A DNA stretch of 64,000 bases, from positions 186,001 through 250,000 of the forward strand of contig NZ_JARHTQ010000007.1 of NCBI RefSeq assembly GCF_029223525.1. The letters are read 5' to 3'. The translations under genes were made by a program, and so were the position numbers. This document shows, piece by piece, positions 35,220 to 43,977 of this stretch (its first letter is position 1; every line of letters begins with the position of its first letter). Under the pieces are notes generated by a model, which searched no databases, was not told the DNA's origin, and was given only the letters and a program-made list of their open reading frames with translations. The DNA comes from Streptantibioticus ferralitis. GTDB lineage: Bacteria; Actinomycetota; Actinomycetes; Streptomycetales; Streptomycetaceae.

Positions 35220-35841
35220 ATACCTACCCTCCAGGTGTCCTCGCGGCGACCTCCGGCCGTCATCGGACCTAAAAGCGGCCCTTCGCCCGGTTTTGTTGGG
35301 CCCGTACTTGACCACTTCATGACCGCTCCTACACCTCGCCATCCAGCAACCGTGACCCAAGCGTGACGACGGAAGGCCAGGTGAACTGGTGGGTGCGGGT
35401 GTTCGGCAGCGGCGTGGTGTGTTCGTTCAGCGGCGCCTGGGCGGTTCGACCGGCGCGTCGGCGCTGGTGGTGACAGAGCGCCGGTTGCGCGGGAGTAGCG
35501 GTGAAGAACCCGCCACCCGTCCGACCGATCGTCGGCACGGTGGGGAGTGGCCGCGGTGAGGCGGGTCGTCTGGGGTCTGCCCGGCGCCGGACAGACCGAG
35601 GAGCCTGCACGGACAGTGCGGATGCGAGTGCGCACAGCTCCGGCGATTTGACAGCAGAAGGTACCTTTGTCCACGGACCGTAGGCGCGCCGATAACGAGG
35701 ACGGACTCCCGAGAACGACTCTCCATCCGCACTCGCCCGGCATTTCGCCTCGCTGGAGACTCACCGGCGCGCCCTTCAGGAACTGTGCCGCGCTTCCGGG
35801 GATCACCGCACCACCGTTCAGCTGACCATAGGGGCTCTTCC
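35220..35841. other. Divergent intergenic stretch without a recognised gene
   Basis: About 620 bases between the iron importer's control region and an MFS pump gene. It should carry the promoter of the pump. Open frames on both strands give Arg/Pro-rich translations, with no recognised motif. A small palindrome around AAGGTACCTT lies near 35659, of unknown meaning. Confidence 0.35.
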
Positions 35842-37311
35842 TTGGCCGAAAAGATCATCCATGACCGTGCCGTCGGGCGCGATCGCGACATAGCCCAGGC
35901 CGCCGACGCGACCGGGAAACGAAGCGTTCGCGTGGGCGTGCTCGTCACCGCGCTGCTCACGGCCTGCATAGCCTTCCAGCTCAACGCCAGCATGCTGAGC
36001 CCCGCGCTGAAGAGTATCCAGAACGGCCTCGGCGCGACCGCCGCCGAGGTGGGGCTCACCCAGACCGCGTTCTTCACCTCGGCGGCCCTGTTCTCGCTCT
36101 TCCTGCCGCGGCTCGGTGATGTGATCGGCCGCCGCAAGGTGCTGGTGGGGATGCTGGCCCTGATGGCGGTCGGGTGTGTGGTCGCGGCGCTGGCGACGAG
36201 CGTCCCCATGCTCTTCGTGGGCCGGATCCTGCAGGGCGCGTCCGGGCCCGCGGTCCCGCTGTGTCTGATCATGCTGCGGGTCGAGGTCACCGAGCCGAAG
36301 CGCTACGGCACCCTGCTCGGCGTGATCACCGCCGTCAACGGCGGTGTCGCCGGTGTCGACTCCCTCGCCGGTGGGTTCCTCGCCGACAAGCACGGCTTCC
36401 AGGCCGTCTTCTGGGCGATGGCCGCCGTGGCGGCCATCGCCACCGTCATGGCCGCCACCATGACGCCGGAGAGCAGGGTCACCGACGCGAACCGGATGGA
36501 CTGGCCGGGCGTCGGCCTGCTCGTCGTGTCCGTCGGGTCGCTGCTCGTCGCGCTGAACGAGGCCGGGAAGCTGGCCGCGGCCCGCTGGTCCCTCGTGGCC
36601 GGGCTCACCGTCGTCGCCGCGATCGCCTTCGGTATGTTCTGGCGGACCGAAGGCCGCAGTGCCCACCCGCTCGTCGCCACCCGGCATCTGAAGCAGCGCT
36701 CGACCTGGGCAACCCTGCTGACCACCGTGCTCACCATGACCGGTGTGTTCGCTGTGATGAACGGGCTGATCCCGGCGTTCGCGCAGGACGCGAAGGCGGG
36801 CCTCGGTATGACCGCCGAGCAGTCCGCCTGGTGGACCCTCACCCCGTACGCGCTCGCCGGTCTGGCCATGGGACCGCTCGCCGGGCGGCTGGCCGCGATC
36901 TTCGGATACGGCCGCATCTTGCGGCTGGGGCTCGTCGGAGCCGTGGGGTCGGTCGTGCTGATGATCGTCACGCTGCCCGCCCACTCGCAGGTCCTGCTGC
37001 TGGCAGGCTCGGTCCTGGTGGGCATCACATACGCGGGTGTGGCGAACATCGTGCTCAACGGACTCGGCATCGTGCTGTCACCGAACGAGAACCCGGGCTT
37101 CCTGCCCGGCCTCAACGCGGGCGCGTTCAACCTCGGTGCTGGGCTCAGCTTCGCGGTGCTCTTCGCGGTGAACACGGCCGCGATGCCCACTGACGCGACA
37201 TCATCCGCCGGGTACTCGGCCAGCATGATCGCCGGTGTGGCCGTTCTGGCGGCGGCCATCGCGACGTCGTTCCTGATTCCGAAGCCGGTGTCGGCGGAGG
37301 CGGACGACTGA
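35842..37311 (+). CDS. MFS drug/metabolite transporter (DHA2-like)
   Basis: A 489-residue transporter with about 12-14 membrane helices. Landmarks are QLNASMLSPALKSIQNGLG in helix 1, LPRLGDVIGRRKVLVG (the A motif) between helices 2 and 3, and VGRILQGASGPAVPLCLIM in helix 4. The end is QVLLLAGSVLVGITYAGVAN plus two final helices. It exports drugs or secondary metabolites by proton antiport; the substrate is unknown. TTG 35842 is preferred (AGGGG 8 bases upstream), as an earlier ATG in frame adds unrelated residues. It is followed by a strong terminator. Confidence 0.88.
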   Translation: MAEKIIHDRAVGRDRDIAQAADATGKRSVRVGVLVTALLTACIAFQLNASMLSPALKSIQNGLGATAAEVGLTQTAFFTSAALFSLFLPRLGDVIGRRKVLVGMLALMAVGCVVAALATSVPMLFVGRILQGASGPAVPLCLIMLRVEVTEPKRYGTLLGVITAVNGGVAGVDSLAGGFLADKHGFQAVFWAMAAVAAIATVMAATMTPESRVTDANRMDWPGVGLLVVSVGSLLVALNEAGKLAAARWSLVAGLTVVAAIAFGMFWRTEGRSAHPLVATRHLKQRSTWATLLTTVLTMTGVFAVMNGLIPAFAQDAKAGLGMTAEQSAWWTLTPYALAGLAMGPLAGRLAAIFGYGRILRLGLVGAVGSVVLMIVTLPAHSQVLLLAGSVLVGITYAGVANIVLNGLGIVLSPNENPGFLPGLNAGAFNLGAGLSFAVLFAVNTAAMPTDATSSAGYSASMIAGVAVLAAAIATSFLIPKPVSAEADD

Positions 37312-37329
37312 CCGTCGCCCACTCCGACA

Positions 37330-37370
37330 GGGAGGGACCCCGGCCGATCGCGCCGGGGTCCCTCCCTTTT
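37330..37370 (+). terminator. Intrinsic terminator after MFS gene
   Basis: A perfect 15-base stem, GGGAGGGACCCCGGC with GCCGGGGTCCCTCCC, closes a 7-base loop and is followed by TTTT. It starts 18 bases after the MFS stop. Confidence 0.88.
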
Positions 37371-37944
37371 GCCGTACCGCGGTAGGCACGTCCGGAGCGT
37401 TCGGGCACCGATCGCTCCTGCGCGCAGACAAACGCGACCACCCGCCGCGCGAGGGTTGGCGGACGTAGGAAGGTAGACGGTTCCGGTCCCGGAGCCTCGC
37501 GGAGCCTGATCGTACGCAGAGGCGCGTGACTTCAAGAGTCGACGCAGTCCGTGATGAACCAGCGGTGGCCATTCCCGGCTCGCCCATGTCCACCTGACAG
37601 GTTCGCGAGGTCAGACGGAGCGCCGACCTTCATGCTTGCGGACCAATCGCCCAATTGGGCGGTCTTCAGGCCCCCTTGACCGGCGATTGGCATAGACCAC
37701 ATACTGCGAAGGCGGAGCGCGAGGCTCAGTTGACTGGGTTTCACTTCGTGTACGCACAACGCAGCGCTACCGGGCTCCGTCCGCCCGGCTGCCGGGATCC
37801 CACCGTCGCCGCGTCGACGACGTCCGGACCGAAAACGAACCTCCCGTTGCGGGTGTCGTCCTGCCTGAACGCGGCGACGCACCTCTCGATGCGGCGGTCA
37901 CCGGTGACCTGGTGTGGCGGTCGATGGATCTTTGGGAGCCGCAG
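37371..37944. other. Intergenic stretch before GH16 gene
   Basis: About 570 bases without a supported gene. A minus-strand frame ending near 37532 has some natural-looking sequence (GQGGLKTAQLGDWSAS, then GNGHRWFITDCVDS) but no start with a ribosome site and no family match. It may be a remnant. The promoter of the GH16 gene should lie at the right end. Confidence 0.35.
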
Positions 37945-39285
37945 ATGACATCAGCTATCGCGAGACCTCGCGCGCCTCGGGGCGTGCGCTCCTTCGTCAG
38001 ACGCTGCCGCCGGGAAGCGGCACTGGTCACGGTGGGCCTGCTCGCCGTCTTCATGGCCTTCCCGACCACGGCGGACGCCGTGTCGGTACCCGCGCCGCCC
38101 TCTGGTTGGAGCACGGTCTTCAGTGACGACTTCTCCGGATCGGCAGGCAGCCCGCCGTCCTCGTCGAACTGGACGTACGACACCGGCCCCGGCTCCAACT
38201 TCGGGACCGGCGAGATCGAGACCATGACCAACTCGACCAGCAACGTCTATCTCGACGGCAACGGTCATCTGAACATCACCGCGCTGAACGACGGCGGCAA
38301 CTGGACCTCCGGGCGAATACGCACGACGGGCGCCAACGTCGGCGCTCCGGCCGGAGGCAAGTTGGAGGTCACCGCGTCGATCCAGCAACCGAATCCGGCA
38401 AGCGGTGCGGGTTACTGGCCCGCGTTCTGGATGCTGGGGCCCGGCCAGTGGCCGGAGAACGGCGAAATCGACATCATGGAGGACGTCAACGCGCTCTCCA
38501 ACGTTGCCGGGACCATCCACTGCGGCACCTATCCGGGCGGCCCGTGCAACGAAGGCAACGGCATCGGCAGCGGCTTGCGTTCCTGCCCCGGCTGCCAGTC
38601 CGGCTACCACACCTACTCGATGATCCTCGACCGCACGGACACGTCGAACGAGTCCATCACGTTCTACCTCGACGGCAGCCAGTACTTCAGCGTGAGCGAG
38701 GGCCAGGTCGGCACCTCCACCTGGCAGCAGGCGTTCGACCACAACATGTCGATCATCTTCGACCTCGCCATGGGCGGCGGATTCCCGAACGGCCAGTGCG
38801 GCTGCACCACACCGAACGGTTCCACCACCTCCGGTGGGACGATGAGCGTCGGTTACGTCGCGGCGTACACGACCAACGGTGGTGGCGGTGGCACGGGGCC
38901 GGGTGGCCAGATCACCGGGTACGGCGGACTGTGCCTCGACGACCGCTCGGCCAGTACCGCGAACTACAACCCCGTCCAGGTGTACACCTGCAACAACTCC
39001 GCCGCACAGCAGTGGACCTTCGTGCAGGCCGGCACCACGCTGCACGTGCTGGGCAAGTGCCTGGACGTCTACGCGGCCGGTACCGCGAACGGCACACCAG
39101 TGGACCTGTACGACTGCAACAACACCGGATCCCAGGTCTGGATCCCCCAGTCCAACGGGTCCTTGTACAACCCGCAGTCCAACAAGTGCCTGGACGACAC
39201 CAATTGGTCCACCACCCCGGGCACCCAGGTGCAGATCTGGGACTGCACCGGGGCCGCCAACCAGGTCTGGAAACTGCCCTCTTGA
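37945..39285 (+). CDS. Secreted GH16 endo-beta-1,3-glucanase with ricin-type CBM13 domain
   Basis: A 446-residue secreted enzyme. The signal peptide has a twin-Arg-like basic start and ends near TADA at 45. The GH16 domain covers about 50-310, with the catalytic motif GEIDIMED (Glu174, Asp176, Glu179) and WPAFWMLGPGQWPENG before it. A Gly-rich linker leads to a CBM13/ricin B-type lectin domain at about 318-446 with three Q-x-W motifs (AQQWTF, SQVWIP, NQVWKL). It should cut beta-1,3-glucans such as laminarin or fungal wall. GGGAG precedes the ATG. It is monocistronic and followed by a terminator. Confidence 0.93.
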   Translation: MTSAIARPRAPRGVRSFVRRCRREAALVTVGLLAVFMAFPTTADAVSVPAPPSGWSTVFSDDFSGSAGSPPSSSNWTYDTGPGSNFGTGEIETMTNSTSNVYLDGNGHLNITALNDGGNWTSGRIRTTGANVGAPAGGKLEVTASIQQPNPASGAGYWPAFWMLGPGQWPENGEIDIMEDVNALSNVAGTIHCGTYPGGPCNEGNGIGSGLRSCPGCQSGYHTYSMILDRTDTSNESITFYLDGSQYFSVSEGQVGTSTWQQAFDHNMSIIFDLAMGGGFPNGQCGCTTPNGSTTSGGTMSVGYVAAYTTNGGGGGTGPGGQITGYGGLCLDDRSASTANYNPVQVYTCNNSAAQQWTFVQAGTTLHVLGKCLDVYAAGTANGTPVDLYDCNNTGSQVWIPQSNGSLYNPQSNKCLDDTNWSTTPGTQVQIWDCTGAANQVWKLPS

Positions 39286-39316
39286 TGTGAGCGGGGATCC
39301 TTGGGTGCAGCGCGAC

Positions 39317-39344
39317 GTGACCGGCCCGGATTCGGGCCGGTCAC
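39317..39344 (+). terminator. Hairpin terminator after GH16 gene
   Basis: GTGACCGGCCCG and its exact complement flank the 4-base loop GATT, 31 bases after the stop. There is no T-run, as is common in Streptomyces terminators. Confidence 0.8.
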
Positions 39345-39371
39345 TGGCGCCAGGGTGCCCCGGGGGGCCGT

Positions 39372-39566
39372 TCAATTGACCATCTTCACCATGTCATCGA
39401 CCGCCCCGACGACGACATCCGGACGATCGATCGGGATCTCGTGTGAGCTCCGTTCCGCCACCACAAGCCGCCGGTTGGGTGCCGTCTTCACGAACTGCTG
39501 ATTGGCGTCCCGCCACAGCTGCGCGTCCTGGGGTGTATCGAAGGCCTGATGACGACCTGTGATGCG
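39372..39566 (-). pseudogene. Alpha/beta hydrolase, 3' fragment
   Basis: The last 64 codons of an alpha/beta hydrolase remain: RHQAFDTPQDAQLWRDANQQ, FVKTAPNRRLVVAERSSHEI and PIDRPDVVVGAVDDMVKMV, with the catalytic His in SSHEI. The nucleophile and oxyanion part upstream are missing. The upstream break lies within 15 bases of the break in the HxlR remnant on the other strand, as though one deletion removed both 5' ends and the promoter between them. Confidence 0.78.
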
Positions 39567-39580
39567 TCCGCTCGTCGGGC

Positions 39581-39712
39581 GGCCACCATTACAGTCTGAC
39601 GGAACTCGGTGTCAGCCTGGCTGGACCGCTGACCGATCTCATCCGATGGTTCGGCCAGCACGGAGACGAGCTCCTCGCCGCTCAGAAGCACTACGACAGC
39701 CAGCAGGCGTGA
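39581..39712 (+). pseudogene. HxlR-family regulator, 3' fragment
   Basis: A 43-codon C-terminus reads HHYSLTELGVSLAGPLTDLI, RWFGQHGDELLAAQKHYDSQ and then a stop. HYSLTELG is the end-of-wing signature of HxlR-type MarR-like regulators. The recognition helix is missing. It was once divergent from the alpha/beta hydrolase gene, and both lost their 5' ends in the same event. Confidence 0.8.
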
Positions 39713-40168
39713 GCCCTTGGGACCTGCCGATAGGTGCCTCGGTGTCGTCAGGGGCCCAGCGCCGGGGGGGGCGACCGGAGCCGCGAAGCAGCAACGCCTT
39801 CAGCGGCGAGACGGCCGTCGTACCCCCTCCGGGGCATGAGGGCCGCTGACCACCCTTGGCGCCGGTTCTCGTTCCGATGTTCCTCGACCCCCGTCAACCC
39901 GCGTGCGCCGCAGTGCACTTCGCGCCCATCAGGGCCGCGGAGCCTTCACCGAGTGGGGGATCAGGGGCTGTGACGGATCCAGCCTGTCGGCGCGGACTGC
40001 TCGCGAACGTGCCAAACCGGCACCACAGGCCCGCTCCGAAACCCGGGCAACGGCCCCATACGGAACGGTGGACGCCATCGCGGCAATGGAAGCAGCACCG
40101 TGAACGACGGGTGTCAGTCCCCGCCAAAGTGACGTGCGCGAACAGTGCCACGACGCGATCCGGAGCTG
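39713..40168. other. Intergenic stretch without a recognised gene
   Basis: About 456 bases. The frames here give no recognised protein. It lies downstream of two truncated genes and of the convergent TetR gene. Confidence 0.35.
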
Positions 40169-40822
40169 TCACCGCCGCCCGGCGGCGCTGCCGTCGGCGG
40201 GGTCGTTGGAGTGCAGGGCAGCGCGGGTTAGGGTCTTCGCGGTGTGTACAGCGCTGGCGATGGCGTCTTCGGGGTCGAGTTGGTACAGGTCGGTCAGGCA
40301 GAACAGGGCTTCGGCGCTGACGACGACGCCGAGGTCCCGTTTGAGCTGCGCCAGGGCAGCGGGGTCGGTGGCACCGAGGGTGTCGTCCAGGGGCGTGAGT
40401 GCGTGGTCGATCAGCCCGAAGCGCAGGCCGGGACGGGCGGTGGCGGTTTCAGGGCGGGTGATGGTCGCCGCGATCATGGCGCGGGTCGCTCCCTGGTAGG
40501 CCAGGACGGTGCGCATCAGGTGCTCGGTGGCGGCGGCGATGCGTTCCACCGGATCGGGGGAGTCCGCGACGTCTTGGAGAGCTTCGGCCGGAGTGGGCAT
40601 CTGCCCCGCCAGGGCCTCCTGCAGCAGGCTGGCCAGGTCGGGGAAGTGCCGGTAGGCCGTTGCCTCGGACACCAGGGCGGCCTTGGCGACCTCGAGCATG
40701 GTCACCTCGCGGCCGGTGCGCATCAGCTCGGCCGCGGCCTGCAGGATCGCATTGCGCGTGCGCAGCTTCTGGTTGGCCCGGCCGGTAGTGCTGCGCGGTG
40801 TCATCGGTTCGACGTTCTGCAT
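40169..40822 (-). CDS. TetR/AcrR-family regulator
   Basis: A 217-residue regulator. The helix-turn-helix spans about 20-65: NAILQAAAELMRTGREVTML, EVAKAALVSEATAYRHFPD. The C-terminal ligand-binding part has the RATRAMIAAT-type helices of the TetR_C superfamily. No strong ribosome site precedes ATG 40822; the codon at residue 7 is an alternative. It diverges from a cupin gene and probably controls it through the short repeats in the shared 103-base spacer. Confidence 0.88.
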   Translation of the reverse strand: MQNVEPMTPRSTTGRANQKLRTRNAILQAAAELMRTGREVTMLEVAKAALVSEATAYRHFPDLASLLQEALAGQMPTPAEALQDVADSPDPVERIAAATEHLMRTVLAYQGATRAMIAATITRPETATARPGLRFGLIDHALTPLDDTLGATDPAALAQLKRDLGVVVSAEALFCLTDLYQLDPEDAIASAVHTAKTLTRAALHSNDPADGSAAGRR

Positions 40823-40834
40823 GCAACAAGAATA

Positions 40835-40910
40835 GCAAGCTAACCCTGATAATGAGAGTCTGCTTGCATCAAACTATGGAGGTGGTCTCCAGTCATGAGA
40901 GTACCCTCTC
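40835..40910. promoter_or_regulatory. Shared control region of TetR and cupin genes
   Basis: The spacer holds GCAAGC (40835-40840) opposed to GCTTGC (40862-40867), a dyad GAGAG-TACC-CTCTC (40897-40910), and two direct copies of ATGAGAGT (40852, 40895). One of these may be the TetR operator. The arms are short and none is as clear as the other operators in this window. Confidence 0.4.
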
Positions 40911-40925
40911 GCTAAGGAGTAGGCC

Positions 40926-41384
40926 GTGAACGACGTCTCGATCGTTGCCCCGGACGGCGGCGAGGTGATCGAGCTGGGACCGGCACGGGTGCGCATTCTG
41001 GAGGACGGCGGAACGACCGCGCACCGCCTCGGGATCTGCGAGATCACCCTCGCCCCGCACAGCGACGGGCCGCCCCAGCACCGTCACGCCCAGCACGACG
41101 AAGGCTTCTACGTGGTATCCGGCACCGTCCGCTTCACCGTCGGAAACACCGTGCGTGACGCGCCGGCCGGCACCCTGGTGATGGTTCCCCCTGGCGCGCC
41201 GCACACCTTCGCCAACCTTGGCGACCAGCCGGCCGTGATGGTCAACACCTTCACCCCGGACCTGTACGTGGAGTACTTCCGGGACCTGCGCGACATGATC
41301 GCGAAGGGCCAGGAGATGACGGCGCAGAAGACAATCGAGGTGATGAGCCACTACGCCACCACCCCGGCCACCGACTTCGCCTGA
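40926..41384 (+). CDS. Cupin-domain protein
   Basis: A 152-residue single-domain cupin. Motif 1 is PQHRHAQHDEGFYVVSG and motif 2 is GTLVMVPPGAPHTFAN, giving His, His, Glu and His metal ligands. It ends in a helix (FRDLRDMIAKGQEM). Related proteins act as quercetinase-like oxygenases or small-molecule binding proteins; a specific reaction is not clear. GTG 40926 follows AAGGAG by 6 bases. The divergent TetR gene is the likely regulator. Confidence 0.9.
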   Translation: MNDVSIVAPDGGEVIELGPARVRILEDGGTTAHRLGICEITLAPHSDGPPQHRHAQHDEGFYVVSGTVRFTVGNTVRDAPAGTLVMVPPGAPHTFANLGDQPAVMVNTFTPDLYVEYFRDLRDMIAKGQEMTAQKTIEVMSHYATTPATDFA

Positions 41385-41796
41385 CGCTCCCTCCGGCGGC
41401 CGTCCAAGCCTGCGCCACCGCAGGCGAACTCGTCATCCGCAAGCAGCCGGGCGCCTCATCGAGCGGTGAGATCACCACTACTGGAGGCAGGGACAAGTTC
41501 ACCGCGTTCACCGACTGGCTCGCGGCCACCACCGCGAAACCCCGCCAGGCACCCACGGCGTCGCCGAGGGCGTCAACACCACGTCCAAACGTCATCAGGG
41601 GGAGACGGTCACCCAGCCTCTCCCCGGGGGAGGTTCGGTCTGCCGCGTGCCGCCGGCCATGCCGATGCTCCGAACATGACCGCCGAACGCGAACCGACCG
41701 AGCCTCGCTGGAACGCGACCCGCGCCCGCGCACCACCGGCTCACAGGCACCAACGAGAGCACCACCAGTCGGTCGCACGCGCGACGGGCCCGAGTC
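41385..41796. other. Decayed stretch before ABC remnant
   Basis: About 410 bases. A + frame near 41410-41560 has a natural-looking piece (AGELVIRKQPGASSSGEITT, DKFTAFTDWLA), but it has no start and is not assigned. The remainder is non-coding. It looks like material left by the same deletion that truncated the ABC gene. Confidence 0.4.
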
Positions 41797-42384
41797 GGCA
41801 TCCTCCTGCCCGACAAGGGCCGGGTGACCTGGGACGGCGCCGATCTCGCCGCCGTCGATCCGAGCAGTGTGTGGGCGGCCTGCGGGCTGGTCCCACAGAT
41901 CTTCGCCCAGTGGCCCTTGCGTGCCCGGGAGAACGTCACGCTCGGGCAGCCCCGCACCTTCGACGACGATCCGGTGTGGTCGGCCGTCGACGCCGTCGGC
42001 ATGCGGACCGCGATCGAGGAGCTTCCCGAGCGACTGGACACGCTGCTGGCCCGCGAGTTCTTCGGCGGTACGGAACTGTCCGGTGGGCAGTGGCAGCGGC
42101 TGGCCTGCTCCCGGGCGCTGTACCGGCGCTCCCCGCTGCTGATCCTGGACGAGCCGACCTCGCAGATGGATCCTCGCGGGGAGCACGACATCTTCGGGGA
42201 GATCAAGAGCATCGCCGCCGACCGCATCACCATCGTGGTCACACACCAGTTGGAGAACACCAAGGTCGCCGACCGGATCATCGTCATGCAGAACGGTCGG
42301 ATCACCGAACAGGGCCGTTACGAGGAACTCGCCAACGGCGGTGGGCTGTTCGCGGAACTCCTCGCCCTGGCCAAGGACCGATGA
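41797..42384 (+). pseudogene. ABC exporter ATP-binding domain, 3' fragment
   Basis: The remaining 195 codons begin at LLPDKGRVTWDGADLAAVD and carry the Q loop (LVPQIFAQWP), signature TELSGGQWQRLACSRALY, Walker B LLILDEPTSQMDP and H loop VVTHQ. Walker A and the whole membrane domain are missing. A GTG at 41824 could start a 186-residue product, but without Walker A it could not hydrolyse ATP. It closely resembles the last third of the exporter at 52016, including the ETLxxG-type linker and the YARELL-like end. It is followed by an intact methyltransferase gene. Confidence 0.8.
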
Positions 42385-42470
42385 CGAAATCCCGGCCCTC
42401 CGCGCCGAGGGCCACCCCGCACTCGTACCGTTCGCCTCACTGACCGCCCCGCCGAGGAAGGAACCGCACC

Positions 42471-43037
42471 GTGATGGCACAGCGCGCCGCGACGCACTGG
42501 GAACCGTTGTGGCAAGAAGGCCGCCGCTATCGGCCTCTCGACCCCTGGGAGGAAGAAACCCTCGCCCACCAGGCGGGCCTGGGGCGAGGCCGACCAGCGC
42601 TCGACGTCGGCTGTGGCGAGGGCGCGCTGGCCTGGCACCTGCACCGCTCCCTCGGCTACCAGGTCACCGCACTCGACTGCTCGCCGACCGCCCTGGCGAA
42701 CGCCGCTGCCGTCCACACCGGCGGCGGCGTCGACTTCCGCCTCATGGACTTCGAGACCGATGACCTCGACCAACTCCCATACTCCGGGTACGCCCTCATC
42801 GCGTGTCGGCTGGTGTACCGGTGGGTCCCGGACAAGTCGGCATTCCTCAGCCGCATCCGCCAGCTCCTGGCGCCGGGCGGCGTCTTCTGGGTCGCCACTT
42901 CCCTGCACCACCCCCAAGGAGGCGAAGCCAAGCCCTGGGAGCTTCCCGAAGGGGATACGAAGCTGCTGACCACGGGCTGGTCCGAAGTCCACACCAGGAC
43001 AGTGGGGAACTACTGCTGCTACGCCCTGCACCTATGA
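42471..43037 (+). CDS. SAM-dependent methyltransferase (class I)
   Basis: A 188-residue methyltransferase. Motif I is ALDVGCGEGALAWHLHRSLG, acidic post-I TALDCSP, and motif III APGGVFWVATSLHH. It is short for the family and starts MAQRAATHWEPLWQEGRRYR, typical of the SmtA/UbiG-like group. The GTG at 42471 directly precedes ATG 42474; AAGGAA is upstream. It lies 86 bases after the truncated ABC gene and may once have been co-transcribed. The substrate is unknown. Confidence 0.85.
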   Translation: MMAQRAATHWEPLWQEGRRYRPLDPWEEETLAHQAGLGRGRPALDVGCGEGALAWHLHRSLGYQVTALDCSPTALANAAAVHTGGGVDFRLMDFETDDLDQLPYSGYALIACRLVYRWVPDKSAFLSRIRQLLAPGGVFWVATSLHHPQGGEAKPWELPEGDTKLLTTGWSEVHTRTVGNYCCYALHL

Positions 43038-43248
43038 CGACCGTCCACACTCCGGGCGGGATGCAATGAACGCCGGTACTGCTGATGCTTCGGGCTATTG
43101 GAGGTTGCGGAATGAGTACCGCATCGAAGCCTCGGAGGCCCTTGTCGTCGCAGCCGATCGGGTCCCGAGCTGCCTGCTGTGCCAGACCGACCGTGGCTGG
43201 GGAATGGGGAGCGCTGGGCCGTGGCCGGCGGACCATTATGCTGGGCCC

Positions 43249-43827
43249 GTGACACCGAAGGCCGAGCAGGGGACAGGGTTGCGGGCGGACGCCGCGCGCA
43301 ATCGCGCCCGGGTGTTGCAGGTCGCCCGCGAGCAACTGGCCGCCGGTGACGACTCGCTCCAGCTGAACGCCATCGCCCGGCTCGCGGGAGTGGGCGTGGG
43401 AACCGTGTACCGACATTTCCCCAACCGTCACGCGCTGTGGGAGGCGCTGTCGGCGGAACGCTTCCAAGAGCTGGTCAGCGAGGCGCAGGCCGCGGCCGCC
43501 GATGAGGATGCCCTCGCAGGTCTACACCGCTTGCTGCGGTTCGCTCTCGGGCGCGCGTTGGACGATGCCGGGTTTGCGGCCGTGCTCGAGTCCGCCAGCG
43601 ACGCCGAGGCCCAGACCTCGGCGATGAAGGCCGAGCTTGACCGGGCCGTCGCGGAACTCCTTGACCGCGCCCGCCGCGTCGGCGCCATCCGGCGTGACAT
43701 CGAGGCGGACGACGTACGCCGCCTGCTCTGCGGCATCGAGCATGCTGTGCGCTCCGGCGACAGCGACCCCACGCGTACCGAGGTCTACCTCGACGTCCTT
43801 CTTGAGGGGCTGCGTCCCGCGCGCTGA
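43249..43827 (+). CDS. TetR-family regulator
   Basis: A 192-residue regulator. The N-terminal DNA-binding part has RNRARVLQVAREQLAAGDDS, AIARLAGVGVGTVYRHFPNR. The C-terminus matches the SbtR/TetR_C_21-like group (RRDIEADDVRRLLCGIEHAV). GTG 43249 is the best start. It is directly upstream of an SDR gene on the same strand. Two 20-bp palindromes lie between the two genes and are its likely operators. It probably represses the SDR gene until a ligand binds. Confidence 0.9.
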   Translation: MTPKAEQGTGLRADAARNRARVLQVAREQLAAGDDSLQLNAIARLAGVGVGTVYRHFPNRHALWEALSAERFQELVSEAQAAAADEDALAGLHRLLRFALGRALDDAGFAAVLESASDAEAQTSAMKAELDRAVAELLDRARRVGAIRRDIEADDVRRLLCGIEHAVRSGDSDPTRTEVYLDVLLEGLRPAR

Positions 43828-43881
43828 CAGCAGCGCGGCAACTGGCACCAAGGAAGTCGGCTGCCTTACCCCAGATTCACT

Positions 43882-43941
43882 AACCGGATGCCTATCCGGT
43901 TGTGTTAACGTGCCTCCATTGAACCGGATAGATATCCGGTT
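43882..43941. promoter_or_regulatory. Two tandem 20-bp palindromic operators
   Basis: AACCGGATGCCTATCCGGTT (43882-43901) and AACCGGATAGATATCCGGTT (43922-43941) are two copies of one dyad, 40 bases centre to centre, about four helical turns. A weak promoter (TTAACG about 43905 and TAGATA about 43929) overlaps them. They lie between the TetR gene and the SDR gene. Binding by that TetR protein is the likely role. Confidence 0.82.
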
Positions 43942-43977
43942 TCGGTAATCGGCAACGTAATGACGGAGGGCAGACCC

